Shown here: positions 8,028-15,070 of the stretch, in pieces
How the letters are laid out: each line of letters begins with the position of its first letter
Numbering within the stretch: the first letter of the stretch is position 1
From: Hyphomicrobiales bacterium
GTDB lineage: Bacteria; Pseudomonadota; Alphaproteobacteria; Rhizobiales; Aestuariivirgaceae
NCBI GenBank assembly: GCA_027031305.1
Contig: JALVRJ010000185.1
Coordinates: 1 to 15,070 of the forward strand
DNA length: 15,070 nucleotides
Reading direction: 5' to 3'
Translations under genes and position numbers: made by a program
The notes under the pieces: model-generated
The model's input: only the letters and a program-made list of their open reading frames with translations
The model's database searches: none
What the model was told of the DNA's origin: nothing

Positions 8028-9578
8028 TCAGCGCCACGCCAGTCGTGTTTTCAGGAAGCGGTCGATGGTATCCGCCATGCGCGCCGCCACCTTCGTCCGC
8101 CACCCGCGCGAGATGAAATTGCGTACGTCCGCCGGATTGCTCATGTAACCCAGCTCGATGAGCAACGAGGGAATTTCCGGCGCCCGCAACACGCGAAAGG
8201 GTGCCGAGCGCACGGGGTTGCGCCGCAGCCGCGTCACGCCCTTCAGCACCCCCACCAGCTCCCGCGCCAGCAGCAGCGAATTGGCGTTGGTCTCGCGCTG
8301 GACCAGGTCCACCAGGATGTCGCGCAGTTCCTCGTCTTCCGTCACCAGCTCGTCTGGCGCACCGATGAGGTCGGCGGCGTTTTCCATTTTCGCCAGCGCC
8401 GCCGCCTCGGCGTCCGAAGCCCGCTCCGAAAGCGTGTAGATGCCCAGCCCCCGCACACTGCGACGACGAAACTTGTCGGCGTGAATGGACACGAACAGCC
8501 GCGCGTGATGATCGCGCGCCACCTGCACGCGCCGACGCAGCCGCAGGAACCGGTCGTCATCCCGCGTCATGACCACCTTGTAACCGCGCCTGGCCAGTTC
8601 CTCGCGCAAGGCACGGGCGAATTTCAGCACCACGTCCTTCTCCCGCGTGCCCCGCACGCCGATGGCGCCGGGATCGTGGCCGCCGTGCCCGGCATCCACC
8701 ACGATTACCGGCCGCCCACCCGCTTTCGCCGTGGCCGGGCCGTTGCCGGCCTTCGCCTTGCCCTCACCGGGCAAGGCGGCGTTTCCGTCTCCGGTGGCCG
8801 GGGCCTCGCCACCGCTGGCCGCCTTGCCCACGTCCACGCCGTTCTTCCCGGTGTCGCCATCCCCGCCCTCGGCGCCAGAGCCGAATGGCATCGGCAGCGC
8901 CCCCAGCAGGTCATCGATGCTCTTCGGCGCCGCGGCCTCTTCCACCAGCCGGCGATAGGCCGCCTTCACCTTCTCCAGCGTGCCCCGTGGCCGTGGCCCG
9001 GCGGCGCTCTTTTCCATGTCGTGCCGCGCCTCGTTTGCCTCGGAGGTCTGCTCGTTGCCGCTCAGCAGGCGCGCCAGCGTGCGCGCGTCGGTACGCCGCA
9101 GAACCAGCACCAGCCGCGCCGCCCTGCCCTTGCCGCCACGTTCGGCATGGGCGTCGACGATCACCGCCGGCGCGCGCAGCCTGAACACCACGCGCGCGCC
9201 GCCATTGGCAACCACGGCACGAGCCGCCGAAATCAGCCCCGAACGCCCCCGAAGGCGCAACTTGCTTTCCTTCGCCGGTATTTTCACGCCCGGCAACAGC
9301 ATCTCCAGCCGCCACGGAGCGCCCAGAACGCGCGCATCGAACGACACCGCCCGCGACACCTCCACCACGATGCGTCCACCGGCCTCGACATCGGCCACGC
9401 GCACGGCCTTGATGACCACCGTGCGCCCACGCTCCATCGCCTGTGCCGGAAACGGGCCATGCCCCGGCCACGCCAACGCCAGCATCAGCAGGCCCAGCAG
9501 CAGCCATCGCAGGCCGCCCCCGGGCCTGCGCCGTCGTTTCGTCCGCCTGGCCAACCGATCTCTCTCGGCCCGGTTCAT
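8028..9578 (-). CDS. amiC: N-acetylmuramoyl-L-alanine amidase, AMIN domain
   Basis: This periplasmic zinc amidase cuts the bond between MurNAc and L-Ala and normally splits septal peptidoglycan during division. The 516-residue product has a basic N-terminus, a hydrophobic segment (about 24-37) and a likely signal cleavage after AQA47. An AMIN-type targeting domain follows (about 52-162), then a charged region and a Gly/Ala-rich linker (about 233-288). The Amidase_3 domain (about 290-511) has DAGHGG with H298, E313 in GTREKDV, SIHAD with H367, and catalytic E475 in SLLIELGYMSN. The arginine-rich N-terminus lacks a clear Tat consensus. The ATG at 9578 has AGGGG upstream. It probably heads the amiC-mrcA-prfB group, and a CtrA-like box lies 62-77 bases upstream. 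Confidence 0.95.
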   Translation of the reverse strand: MNRAERDRLARRTKRRRRPGGGLRWLLLGLLMLALAWPGHGPFPAQAMERGRTVVIKAVRVADVEAGGRIVVEVSRAVSFDARVLGAPWRLEMLLPGVKIPAKESKLRLRGRSGLISAARAVVANGGARVVFRLRAPAVIVDAHAERGGKGRAARLVLVLRRTDARTLARLLSGNEQTSEANEARHDMEKSAAGPRPRGTLEKVKAAYRRLVEEAAAPKSIDDLLGALPMPFGSGAEGGDGDTGKNGVDVGKAASGGEAPATGDGNAALPGEGKAKAGNGPATAKAGGRPVIVVDAGHGGHDPGAIGVRGTREKDVVLKFARALREELARRGYKVVMTRDDDRFLRLRRRVQVARDHHARLFVSIHADKFRRRSVRGLGIYTLSERASDAEAAALAKMENAADLIGAPDELVTEDEELRDILVDLVQRETNANSLLLARELVGVLKGVTRLRRNPVRSAPFRVLRAPEIPSLLIELGYMSNPADVRNFISRGWRTKVAARMADTIDRFLKTRLAWR

Positions 9579-9639
9579 GTGCGCCTACCCCTGTCGCACC
9601 GCTTGCATTTGCATTCGCGCCAAGAATGACAGGAAACGG

Positions 9640-9655
9640 TTAACCCATTGTTTAC
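9640..9655. promoter_or_regulatory. CtrA-like box upstream of amiC
   Basis: The sequence TTAA, seven bases, TTTAC matches the alphaproteobacterial CtrA motif TTAA-N7-TTAAC at eight of nine positions. It lies 62-77 bases upstream of the amiC ATG, a plausible promoter position. CtrA commonly controls division and wall genes in this class. The site also sits in an imperfect inverted repeat, GGTTAAC-N5-GTTTACC. Confidence 0.35.
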
Positions 9656-10000
9656 CGCGCGCACTAGCGACAACACCGCCAATCGGCGCCCACGACGCAC
9701 AGGCGGCGAGCGGATGAGACATAAAATTTGTCAACGATCCGGCGCCCCCGCTTGCAAAGACGCAAGGCACGGCCTACAAATCTCATGGAGCCGACTCGAA
9801 TGGAACGTGCCTGGCGCCGGTTGCTTGTCGCGACGAATGCTTCAGGACACCGGCCGTGAGAATTGAACATGGCAAGTTTCAGCCCGTCGGCCCAGCGGCC
9901 TTGAGCCGCCGCCAGACGAACATGGAACCGATTTTCTCCCGGTGGCATTTTCCCCAAACACGGATGAATGCCAGCTCCACTAGGCCGGGAACGCGGTTTC

Positions 10001-10031
10001 GCCCCATGCCCGCGCATGGACCATGCGGGGC
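10001..10031 (+). repeat. Overlapping inverted repeats in rne leader
   Basis: GCATGG and CCATGC are arms one base apart (10013-10025), CCATG at 10004-10008 can instead pair with CATGG at 10014-10018, and GCCCC at 10001-10005 can pair with GGGGC at 10027-10031. These pairings exclude one another in part, so two alternative RNA folds are possible. Confidence 0.35.
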
Positions 10032-10063
10032 CGGCGAAATCGGGAACGAATGGTTTGGATTGT

Positions 10064-10081
10064 TTCCGCCACAAGGCGGAA
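10064..10081 (+). repeat. 7-bp hairpin with ACAA loop in rne leader
   Basis: TTCCGCC (10064-10070) and GGCGGAA (10075-10081) pair perfectly around the loop ACAA, about 230 bases before the rne start. A short purine-rich stretch follows, not a T-run, so it is not a terminator. Confidence 0.5.
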
Positions 10082-10153
10082 CCGGAAAGAGTGAAACCCA
10101 TGACGGCACTGCCAACCCGACATGCAGGCGACACGAAGGCGCCGCCCATCTTC

Positions 10154-10187
10154 GCCGGGCGCAAGGCTGCCTTTGCGCCGTCCCGGC
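10154..10187 (+). repeat. Strong hairpin in rne leader
   Basis: GGCGCAAGG (10158-10166) pairs with CCTTTGCGCC (10170-10179), with one bulged T, around the loop CTG. Flanking GCCGG and CCGGC can extend the stem. It ends 126 bases before the rne ATG. It may be an RNase E recognition or autoregulatory element. Confidence 0.5.
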
Positions 10188-10313
10188 ACCCGTTGCCGGC
10201 GGGCCGGCCGCGCCGTCCACAGCAAGATGCCGGGGCCGGACACGCCCCGTTCCGTGGCCACCAGCACGTGGCCGGAGCGGAGGCGTGCCGACCGCGCATG
10301 GAGAGTTGCCATC

Positions 10314-12884
10314 ATGGCCACGAGAAAGACCCAGAAGACCAAGCGGATGCTTATCGACGCCTCGCACCCGGAGGAAACCCGGGTGGTGGTGATTGACGAA
10401 AAGGGACGCATCGAGGAATTCGACTACGAATCGGCCCAGCGCAAGCAACTGAAGGGCAACATCTACCTCGCCCGCGTCACCCGCGTGGAACCCTCGCTAC
10501 AGGCCGCCTTCGTCGATTATGGCGGCAACCGTCATGGTTTCCTCGCCTTCAGCGAGATCCATCCCGACTATTACCAGATCCCCGTCGCCGATCGTGAGGC
10601 CCTGCTGAAGGACGAGGCACAGGCCGAATCCACCTCCGCCGCCGAGGACGAGACGGCAGACGCGGAGGCGGAAGCCGGACGGGCCGTCAGCGACGCGGAC
10701 GAAAATGTCGAGACGGAGGAGAACGGCGAGGACGAGGTCAGCTCCGTCGGCGCCGAGGACGCCATGGACGAGCTGCCCTTGCGCAGCAAGGCGGCGCTTC
10801 GCCGCCGCTACAAGATCCAGGAGGTCATTCGCCGCGGCCAGGTCATGCTGGTGCAGGTGGTCAAGGAAGAACGCGGCAACAAGGGCGCGGCGCTCACCAC
10901 CTACCTCTCGCTGGCCGGGCGCTATTGCGTGCTCATGCCCAACACCGCCCGGGGCGGTGGCATCTCGCGCAAGATCACCGATGCCCGCGACCGCCGCCGC
11001 CTGAAGGCCATCGCCAGCGAACTGAGCGTGCCACCGGGCATGGGGCTGATCATCCGCACCGCCGGCGCGCAGCGCACCCGCGCCGAGATCAAGCGTGATT
11101 TCAACTACCTGTTGCGGCTGTGGGAAAACATTCGCGAGCTGACGCTCAAGTCCACCGCGCCGACGCTGGTCTACGAGGAAGGCAACCTCATCAAGCGCGC
11201 CATCCGCGACCTCTACGCCAAGGACATCGCCGAGATCCTGGTGGAGGGCGAGGAGGCGTGGAAGGAGGCGCGCGCCTTCATGAAGATGCTCATGCCCTCG
11301 CACGTGCGCAACGTGAAGCTCTACAAGGAAGACATCCCGCTGTTCGCCAAGTACAACGTGGATGCCCAGCTCGACGGCCTCTTTTCGCCCGTCGCGCCCC
11401 TGCCCTCGGGTGGTTACCTCGTCATCAACCAGACCGAGGCGCTGGTTTCCATCGACATCAACTCCGGCAAGTCCACGCGCGAGCATTCCATCGAGGACAC
11501 CGCGCTGAAGACCAATCTCGAGGCGGCCGAGGAAATCGCCCGCCAGCTGCGCCTGCGCGACCTCGCCGGCCTCATCGTCATCGACTTCATCGACATGGAG
11601 GACCGGCGCAACAACCGCCAGGTGGAGCGCAAGCTGAAGGAAGCGCTGAAGGGCGACCGCGCGCGCATCCAGGTGGGCCGCATTTCGCAGTTCGGCCTGC
11701 TGGAGATGTCGCGCCAGCGCCTGCGCCAGGGCATGTTGGAAAACACCACCCGCCCCTGCCCGCACTGCTTCGGCACCGGCATCATCCGCTCGGTGTCCTC
11801 CGCCGCCCTGTCGGTGCTGCGCGGCATCGAGGAGCACATGGCCCAGCGCAAGAGCGACAGGGAAAAGACCTTCACCCTGCGCTGCCATCCCGACAGCGCC
11901 TTCTACATCCTCAACGAGAAGCGCGACCACCTCACCGGGCTGGAGCATCACTACGGCATTTCCATCTACGTCGATCCCGACCGCGACATCGCCCCGGCCG
12001 CCTTCGAGATCGCCTCCGTGCGCCGCGACTGGACGGCGCCAACGCGGGCGCGCGGCGCGGTGCGGCTGGAAACCGCCCTGCAGGATGCGGAAGAGGCCGA
12101 GACGCCCACCGAACGGGAAGCCGCCACCACCACCGGCGAGGAACAACCGCGCAAGAAACGCCGTCGCCGCCGCGGCAAGCGTGGTGGCCGCAAGGCCCGC
12201 AAGCGCGCCCAGGCGCGGCTGGAATCGCTCCAGAAGGATGCCGTGGCCGGCGGTGCCGATCCAGCCGCCTCGCCTTTCAAGGTGGTGGACATGGGCGACA
12301 TGGTCATCATCGTGCGCAACCGCGACTACAAGCCCGCCAGCCTGCTGAAGGCCGAATCGCAAACCGCTTCCCCCGAGGCTGGCGCCGAAACATCGGCGGA
12401 AACGGAAGCCTCCGCCACCGGCAGTGAAAACGGCAATGGCAAAAAGCGCCGCAACGGCCGCAAGCGCGGTGGCGCCAGACGCGCCAACAACCGCCAGGGC
12501 AATGGTCGCCGCGCAAAGCAGCAGGCCCAGAAGGCCGAAGATAACGCCCCGGCGGCGGAAGCGAGCGGAGAAGACGCAGCTTCGGACATCGACAACGCCG
12601 AAGCTCCGGCCGAGGTCGGCACTCTGGCCGTGACGGAAGCCGAGAGTGCCTCCGGCAAGACGCCGCCAGCCGCGGAGCCCGCGCAAACGCCGGAGACGGT
12701 GACGGCGGAGCCGGAAGTGACCCGCACCGGAACATCCGCGGCCGGGCGGCCGTCGGCTCAGCGAGACAATGGCGACGCCACGGCCTCCGAGCCCGGCACC
12801 GGGGAACCTTCGGAGGTCAGCGGCACTCCCGCGTCCGAGCAGCCCGTCATGACCGCCCGTGCCGCCGGCAAGGACAACGCCTGA
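10314..12884 (+). CDS. rne: Ribonuclease E
   Basis: RNase E is the main endonuclease of mRNA decay and rRNA/tRNA processing and the scaffold of the degradosome. The 856-residue product starts MATRKTQKTKRMLIDASHPE, matching the family after a short basic insertion; GGAG lies ten bases upstream of the ATG. The S1 domain (about 45-200) is split by an Asp/Glu-rich insertion of about 55 residues (100-154). Catalytic D381 (SIDINSG) and D424 (IVIDFIDM) and the zinc-link C482 and C485 (CPHC) have exactly the spacing of E. coli D303, D346, C404 and C407. The C-terminal part (from about 575) is low-complexity, with Arg/Lys-rich RNA-binding patches at 613-632 and 708-736 and a short ordered-looking island at 655-677. 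No GWW motif is seen at the end. It converges on the aminotransferase gene 27 bases away. Confidence 0.97.
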   Translation: MATRKTQKTKRMLIDASHPEETRVVVIDEKGRIEEFDYESAQRKQLKGNIYLARVTRVEPSLQAAFVDYGGNRHGFLAFSEIHPDYYQIPVADREALLKDEAQAESTSAAEDETADAEAEAGRAVSDADENVETEENGEDEVSSVGAEDAMDELPLRSKAALRRRYKIQEVIRRGQVMLVQVVKEERGNKGAALTTYLSLAGRYCVLMPNTARGGGISRKITDARDRRRLKAIASELSVPPGMGLIIRTAGAQRTRAEIKRDFNYLLRLWENIRELTLKSTAPTLVYEEGNLIKRAIRDLYAKDIAEILVEGEEAWKEARAFMKMLMPSHVRNVKLYKEDIPLFAKYNVDAQLDGLFSPVAPLPSGGYLVINQTEALVSIDINSGKSTREHSIEDTALKTNLEAAEEIARQLRLRDLAGLIVIDFIDMEDRRNNRQVERKLKEALKGDRARIQVGRISQFGLLEMSRQRLRQGMLENTTRPCPHCFGTGIIRSVSSAALSVLRGIEEHMAQRKSDREKTFTLRCHPDSAFYILNEKRDHLTGLEHHYGISIYVDPDRDIAPAAFEIASVRRDWTAPTRARGAVRLETALQDAEEAETPTEREAATTTGEEQPRKKRRRRRGKRGGRKARKRAQARLESLQKDAVAGGADPAASPFKVVDMGDMVIIVRNRDYKPASLLKAESQTASPEAGAETSAETEASATGSENGNGKKRRNGRKRGGARRANNRQGNGRRAKQQAQKAEDNAPAAEASGEDAASDIDNAEAPAEVGTLAVTEAESASGKTPPAAEPAQTPETVTAEPEVTRTGTSAAGRPSAQRDNGDATASEPGTGEPSEVSGTPASEQPVMTARAAGKDNA

Positions 12885-12911
12885 ACCCGGGCCGGAACGG
12901 CGCGACAGGCA

Positions 12912-14102
12912 TCATGGCCGGTTGCGTTGCATCCACCGCGCCAGCCGCTCCAGTCCGGCCTCGATGTCCGCCCGCGAGGCGCAATAGGAAAAGCGCAGGT
13001 AACGCCGCCCGTTCATGGGGTCGAAGTCCATTCCCGGCGTCACCGCCACGTGCGCCTCGTGCAGGATGCGCCGGGCCAGTCCGACGCTGTCCTCCGCCAG
13101 CGCCGAGATGTCGCAATACAGGTAGAAGGCTCCCTCAGCCGGCGCGAAGTCGCGCAGGCCCATGCCCGGCAGCGCGTCCAGCAGCAACGCGCGGTTGCCG
13201 GCATACTGCCGCTTGCGCTCCTCCAGCTCCTCCGTGGCCTCGAAGGCCGCCAGCGCGGCGTGTTGCGAAATGCTCGGCGCGTTGATGAACATGTTTTGCG
13301 CCAGCACCTCCACCGCCCGGCAATAGGCCTCCGGCACCACCATCCAGCCGACGCGCCAGCCGGTCATCGCGTAATATTTCGAAAAGCTGTTGATGACGAA
13401 GACGTCCTCGGAAAAGGCCAGCGCCGTTCGCGCTGGCGCGCCATAGGTCAGGCGGTGATAGATCTCGTCCGAGATGAAAACGCCTCCCGCGTCCTCCACC
13501 ACCCGGACAAGCGCGCGCAGCTCCCGGTCGGAAAGCATGGCGCCGGTGGGGTTCACCGGCGAGGCCAGCAACACGCCCGCCATGCCCCGCGCCATGCGCG
13601 CCGCGATGTCATCCACCCGTGGCGCCCATCCTTCCTCCGCTCCCGCCGCCAACAGCTCCGGCCGCAGGTCCAGCGCATTGAGAATGTTGCGATAGGCGGG
13701 ATACCCCGGATTCGCCAGCCCGACGCCGGCCCCGGCGTCGAAGGCGGCAATCAGCGCCAGCGTGAAGGCGGCGGAGGAGCCGGTGGTGACGAACACCCGC
13801 TCCGGCGACACCTCCAGGCCGTGTTTCTCGGCGTAGTATCGCGCGATGCGCTCGCGCAGCGGCGCGATGCCGCGCGCATCCGTGTAGCCCAGGTCGTCCT
13901 GCTCCATGGCGCGGCGCGCCGCCTCCAGCACCTTGCGCGGCGCCTTGCCGCCGGGCTGGCCCACCTCCATGTGCGCCACCCGCACGCCCGAGGCTTCCAG
14001 CGCCTGCGCCTCGCGCAACACGTCCATGACGATGAACGGGTCCACCGCCCCGGCCCGCCGCGAGGGTCCTCGTGATACCTTGGTGCGCCCGTCTTCGCCC
14101 AT
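12912..14102 (-). CDS. Class I/II PLP-dependent aminotransferase
   Basis: This fold type I aminotransferase would transfer an amino group between an amino acid and a 2-oxo acid through PLP; the substrate cannot be told from sequence. The 396-residue product has TTGSSAAF (106-113) for cofactor phosphate contact, YPAYRN (134-139), N184 in SPVNPTG, D212 in SDEIYH, the Schiff-base lysine K242 in NSFSKYYAMTGWRVGW, and the carboxylate-binding R370 in YLRFSY. The opening DPFIVMDVLREA is typical of alphaproteobacterial members annotated as aspartate/aromatic-type enzymes. The ATG at 14102 was chosen over a TTG at 14162, which would push the gene into the M48 promoter region; the ribosome binding site is weak. 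It is divergent from the M48 gene, with 101 bases between. Confidence 0.93.
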   Translation of the reverse strand: MGEDGRTKVSRGPSRRAGAVDPFIVMDVLREAQALEASGVRVAHMEVGQPGGKAPRKVLEAARRAMEQDDLGYTDARGIAPLRERIARYYAEKHGLEVSPERVFVTTGSSAAFTLALIAAFDAGAGVGLANPGYPAYRNILNALDLRPELLAAGAEEGWAPRVDDIAARMARGMAGVLLASPVNPTGAMLSDRELRALVRVVEDAGGVFISDEIYHRLTYGAPARTALAFSEDVFVINSFSKYYAMTGWRVGWMVVPEAYCRAVEVLAQNMFINAPSISQHAALAAFEATEELEERKRQYAGNRALLLDALPGMGLRDFAPAEGAFYLYCDISALAEDSVGLARRILHEAHVAVTPGMDFDPMNGRRYLRFSYCASRADIEAGLERLARWMQRNRP

Positions 14103-14203
14103 CCGCCAAGTTCCCGCCCTCGTGTTGTCCAGCCACCTCTTGCGGCCTTGAAAACGTCTCAATCCCGCGCCACAAATCGGCCATGCTCGCGCAAGGAAGA
14201 AAG

Positions 14204-15070
14204 ATGCCGCTCAAATCCCTTCTCAGCCTCGTTCTTGCCCTCGCCCTGTCGTTGACGCAAGTGCTTCCCATCGCGCACGTCGCCCATGCGCGCGGTCGTG
14301 GCGGCCTGCCGCTGGTGCGCGACGCGGAAATCGAGGAGCTGATGCGCATCTACACCCGGCCCATCTTCCGCGCCGCCGGCCTGCACGCCGGCGCCGTGAA
14401 GGTGCACCTGTTGCAGGATTCGCGCATCAACGCCTTCGTCGCCGGTGGCCAGCGCATTTTCATCAATACCGGGCTGCTGCAACAGGCCCGGACGCCGGGC
14501 GAGGTCATCGGCGTGCTGGCGCACGAAACCGGCCATATCGCCGGCGCCCACCTGGTGCGCATGGGCATCGAGGTCAACCGCCTGTCCACCCTCGCCATCA
14601 TCCAGCAACTGCTCGCCGTCGGCGTCGCCGCCGGCGGCGCGCTTTCCGGCTCTCGCGGCGGACTGCAAGCGGGCAAGGCCATCATGCTGGGCGGGCGCTC
14701 AATGTTGCAGCGCCGCTTTCTGGCCTACGCCCGCACGCAGGAATCCGCCGCCGACCAGGCCGCCGCCAGGTATCTCGAAAGGGCCGGCATCTCGGGCCGG
14801 GGGATGCTCGCCATGTTCCAGCGGCTTGCCAACCGCTCCATCGCCTCCCTGTCCCGTGCCGACCCCTACGTGCTCACCCACCCCATGCCCATGCAGCGCA
14901 TCCGCAACCTCGAGCGGCTGCTGAGGAAAAGCCCCCATTTCAACAAGCCCGACCCGCCCTACCTGGTGTGGCGGCACAAGCTGATGCACGCCAAACTCAC
15001 CGGCTACCTGGCAAGCCCGCGCAAGGTCTGGCGTCAGTATCCGAAGTCCGACACTTCCCAGCCCGCGCGT
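14204..15070 (+). CDS. Secreted M48-family zinc metalloprotease, 3' end cut by window
   Basis: This looks like a periplasmic M48 peptidase, related to BepA/YfgC, which in E. coli degrades or helps fold outer-membrane proteins. 289 residues are visible, with no stop before the window edge. A signal peptide (hydrophobic about 5-22) ends with likely cleavage after AHA29. The zinc motif HETGH is at 107-111, with catalytic E108 and ligands H107 and H111; the third ligand is E180 in TQESAAD. DSRINAFVAGGQRIFINTGLL (72-92) is the conserved stretch before it, and a hydrophobic segment (130-146) follows. THPMPMQRI (225-233) is also typical. The C-terminal TPR region of BepA would lie beyond the window. 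The ATG at 14204 is preceded by AAGGA; an in-frame ATG at 14183 would add seven residues. Confidence 0.93.
   Translation, partial: MPLKSLLSLVLALALSLTQVLPIAHVAHARGRGGLPLVRDAEIEELMRIYTRPIFRAAGLHAGAVKVHLLQDSRINAFVAGGQRIFINTGLLQQARTPGEVIGVLAHETGHIAGAHLVRMGIEVNRLSTLAIIQQLLAVGVAAGGALSGSRGGLQAGKAIMLGGRSMLQRRFLAYARTQESAADQAAARYLERAGISGRGMLAMFQRLANRSIASLSRADPYVLTHPMPMQRIRNLERLLRKSPHFNKPDPPYLVWRHKLMHAKLTGYLASPRKVWRQYPKSDTSQPAR

Larger units (their letters stand above)
9579..10313. other. Non-coding region between amiC and rne, including probable rne leader
   Basis: These 735 bases separate two divergent genes and hold no convincing gene. Near amiC lies an imperfect inverted repeat resembling a CtrA box (9640-9655). 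Nearer rne lie several inverted repeats: 10001-10031, 10064-10081 and 10154-10187. Short open frames here have no family resemblance and no good start signal, or overlap the rne start. The length and the hairpins fit a long rne 5' leader, as known for E. coli rne, where the leader mediates autoregulation. I could not place the rne promoter with confidence. A small RNA gene cannot be excluded. Confidence 0.6.

Noticed and set aside
9968..10396. 142-codon plus-strand frame in the rne leader
   Set aside because: It overlaps the rne start in another frame and its composition is low-complexity, with no motif. An internal ATG at 10100 has a purine-rich stretch upstream, but nothing else supports translation.
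10497..12686. 729-codon minus-strand open frame opposite rne
   Set aside because: Antisense to the intact RNase E, with no recognisable domain; the hydrophobic Gly/Ala repeats mirror the low-complexity RNase E tail.
12885..12911. Terminator between the convergent rne and aminotransferase genes
   Set aside because: The 27 bases contain GC-rich partial repeats but no clear stem followed by a T-run on either strand.
1..15070. CRISPR array, insertion sequence, prophage or defence island
   Set aside because: No regularly spaced repeats, transposase or integrase motifs, or terminal inverted repeats were seen, and all genes are core housekeeping or envelope genes with similar composition.

Overview
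The window is a dense, GC-rich stretch of bacterial chromosome with ten protein-coding genes, no mobile element, no CRISPR array and no rRNA or tRNA gene that I can see. The gene content and sequence details suggest an alphaproteobacterium. The reasons are the neighbourhood rne / amiC / mrcA / prfB, an RNase E with a long acidic insertion in its S1 domain, an Mla-type permease and ATPase pair between alr and radA, and a CtrA-like box in front of the amidase gene. The species cannot be named from the sequence alone.

Layout. Positions 1-9578 carry seven genes on the minus strand, in transcription order from right to left: amiC (periplasmic amidase), mrcA (penicillin-binding protein 1A), prfB (release factor 2), alr (alanine racemase), mlaE and mlaF (lipid-transport permease and ATPase, 4-base overlap), and radA (repair ATPase, cut by the left window edge). 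A 735-base non-coding region (9579-10313) then separates amiC from the divergent rne gene (10314-12884, plus strand). It holds a candidate CtrA site near amiC and clear hairpins in what is probably the rne leader. A minus-strand class I aminotransferase gene (12912-14102) converges on rne. A plus-strand secreted M48 metalloprotease gene starts at 14204 and runs off the right edge.

How the genes work together. Three of the genes serve peptidoglycan: Alr makes D-alanine, PBP1A polymerises and cross-links the wall, and AmiC cleaves it at division. MlaE and MlaF would move phospholipids between the membranes, and the M48 protease is likely an envelope quality-control enzyme. RNase E, RF2 and RadA are housekeeping functions in RNA decay, translation termination and DNA repair.

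The most striking sequence feature is the intact programmed +1 frameshift in prfB: 23 codons, then AGGAGG, a 3-base spacer, and CTT TGA C, with the main reading frame resuming in +1. It is a known mechanism and is completely visible here. The other points worth checking are the rne leader hairpins, the CtrA-like and SOS-like boxes, and an inverted repeat filling the alr-mlaE gap. I found no gene system that looks wholly new; this is mostly a conserved housekeeping region.
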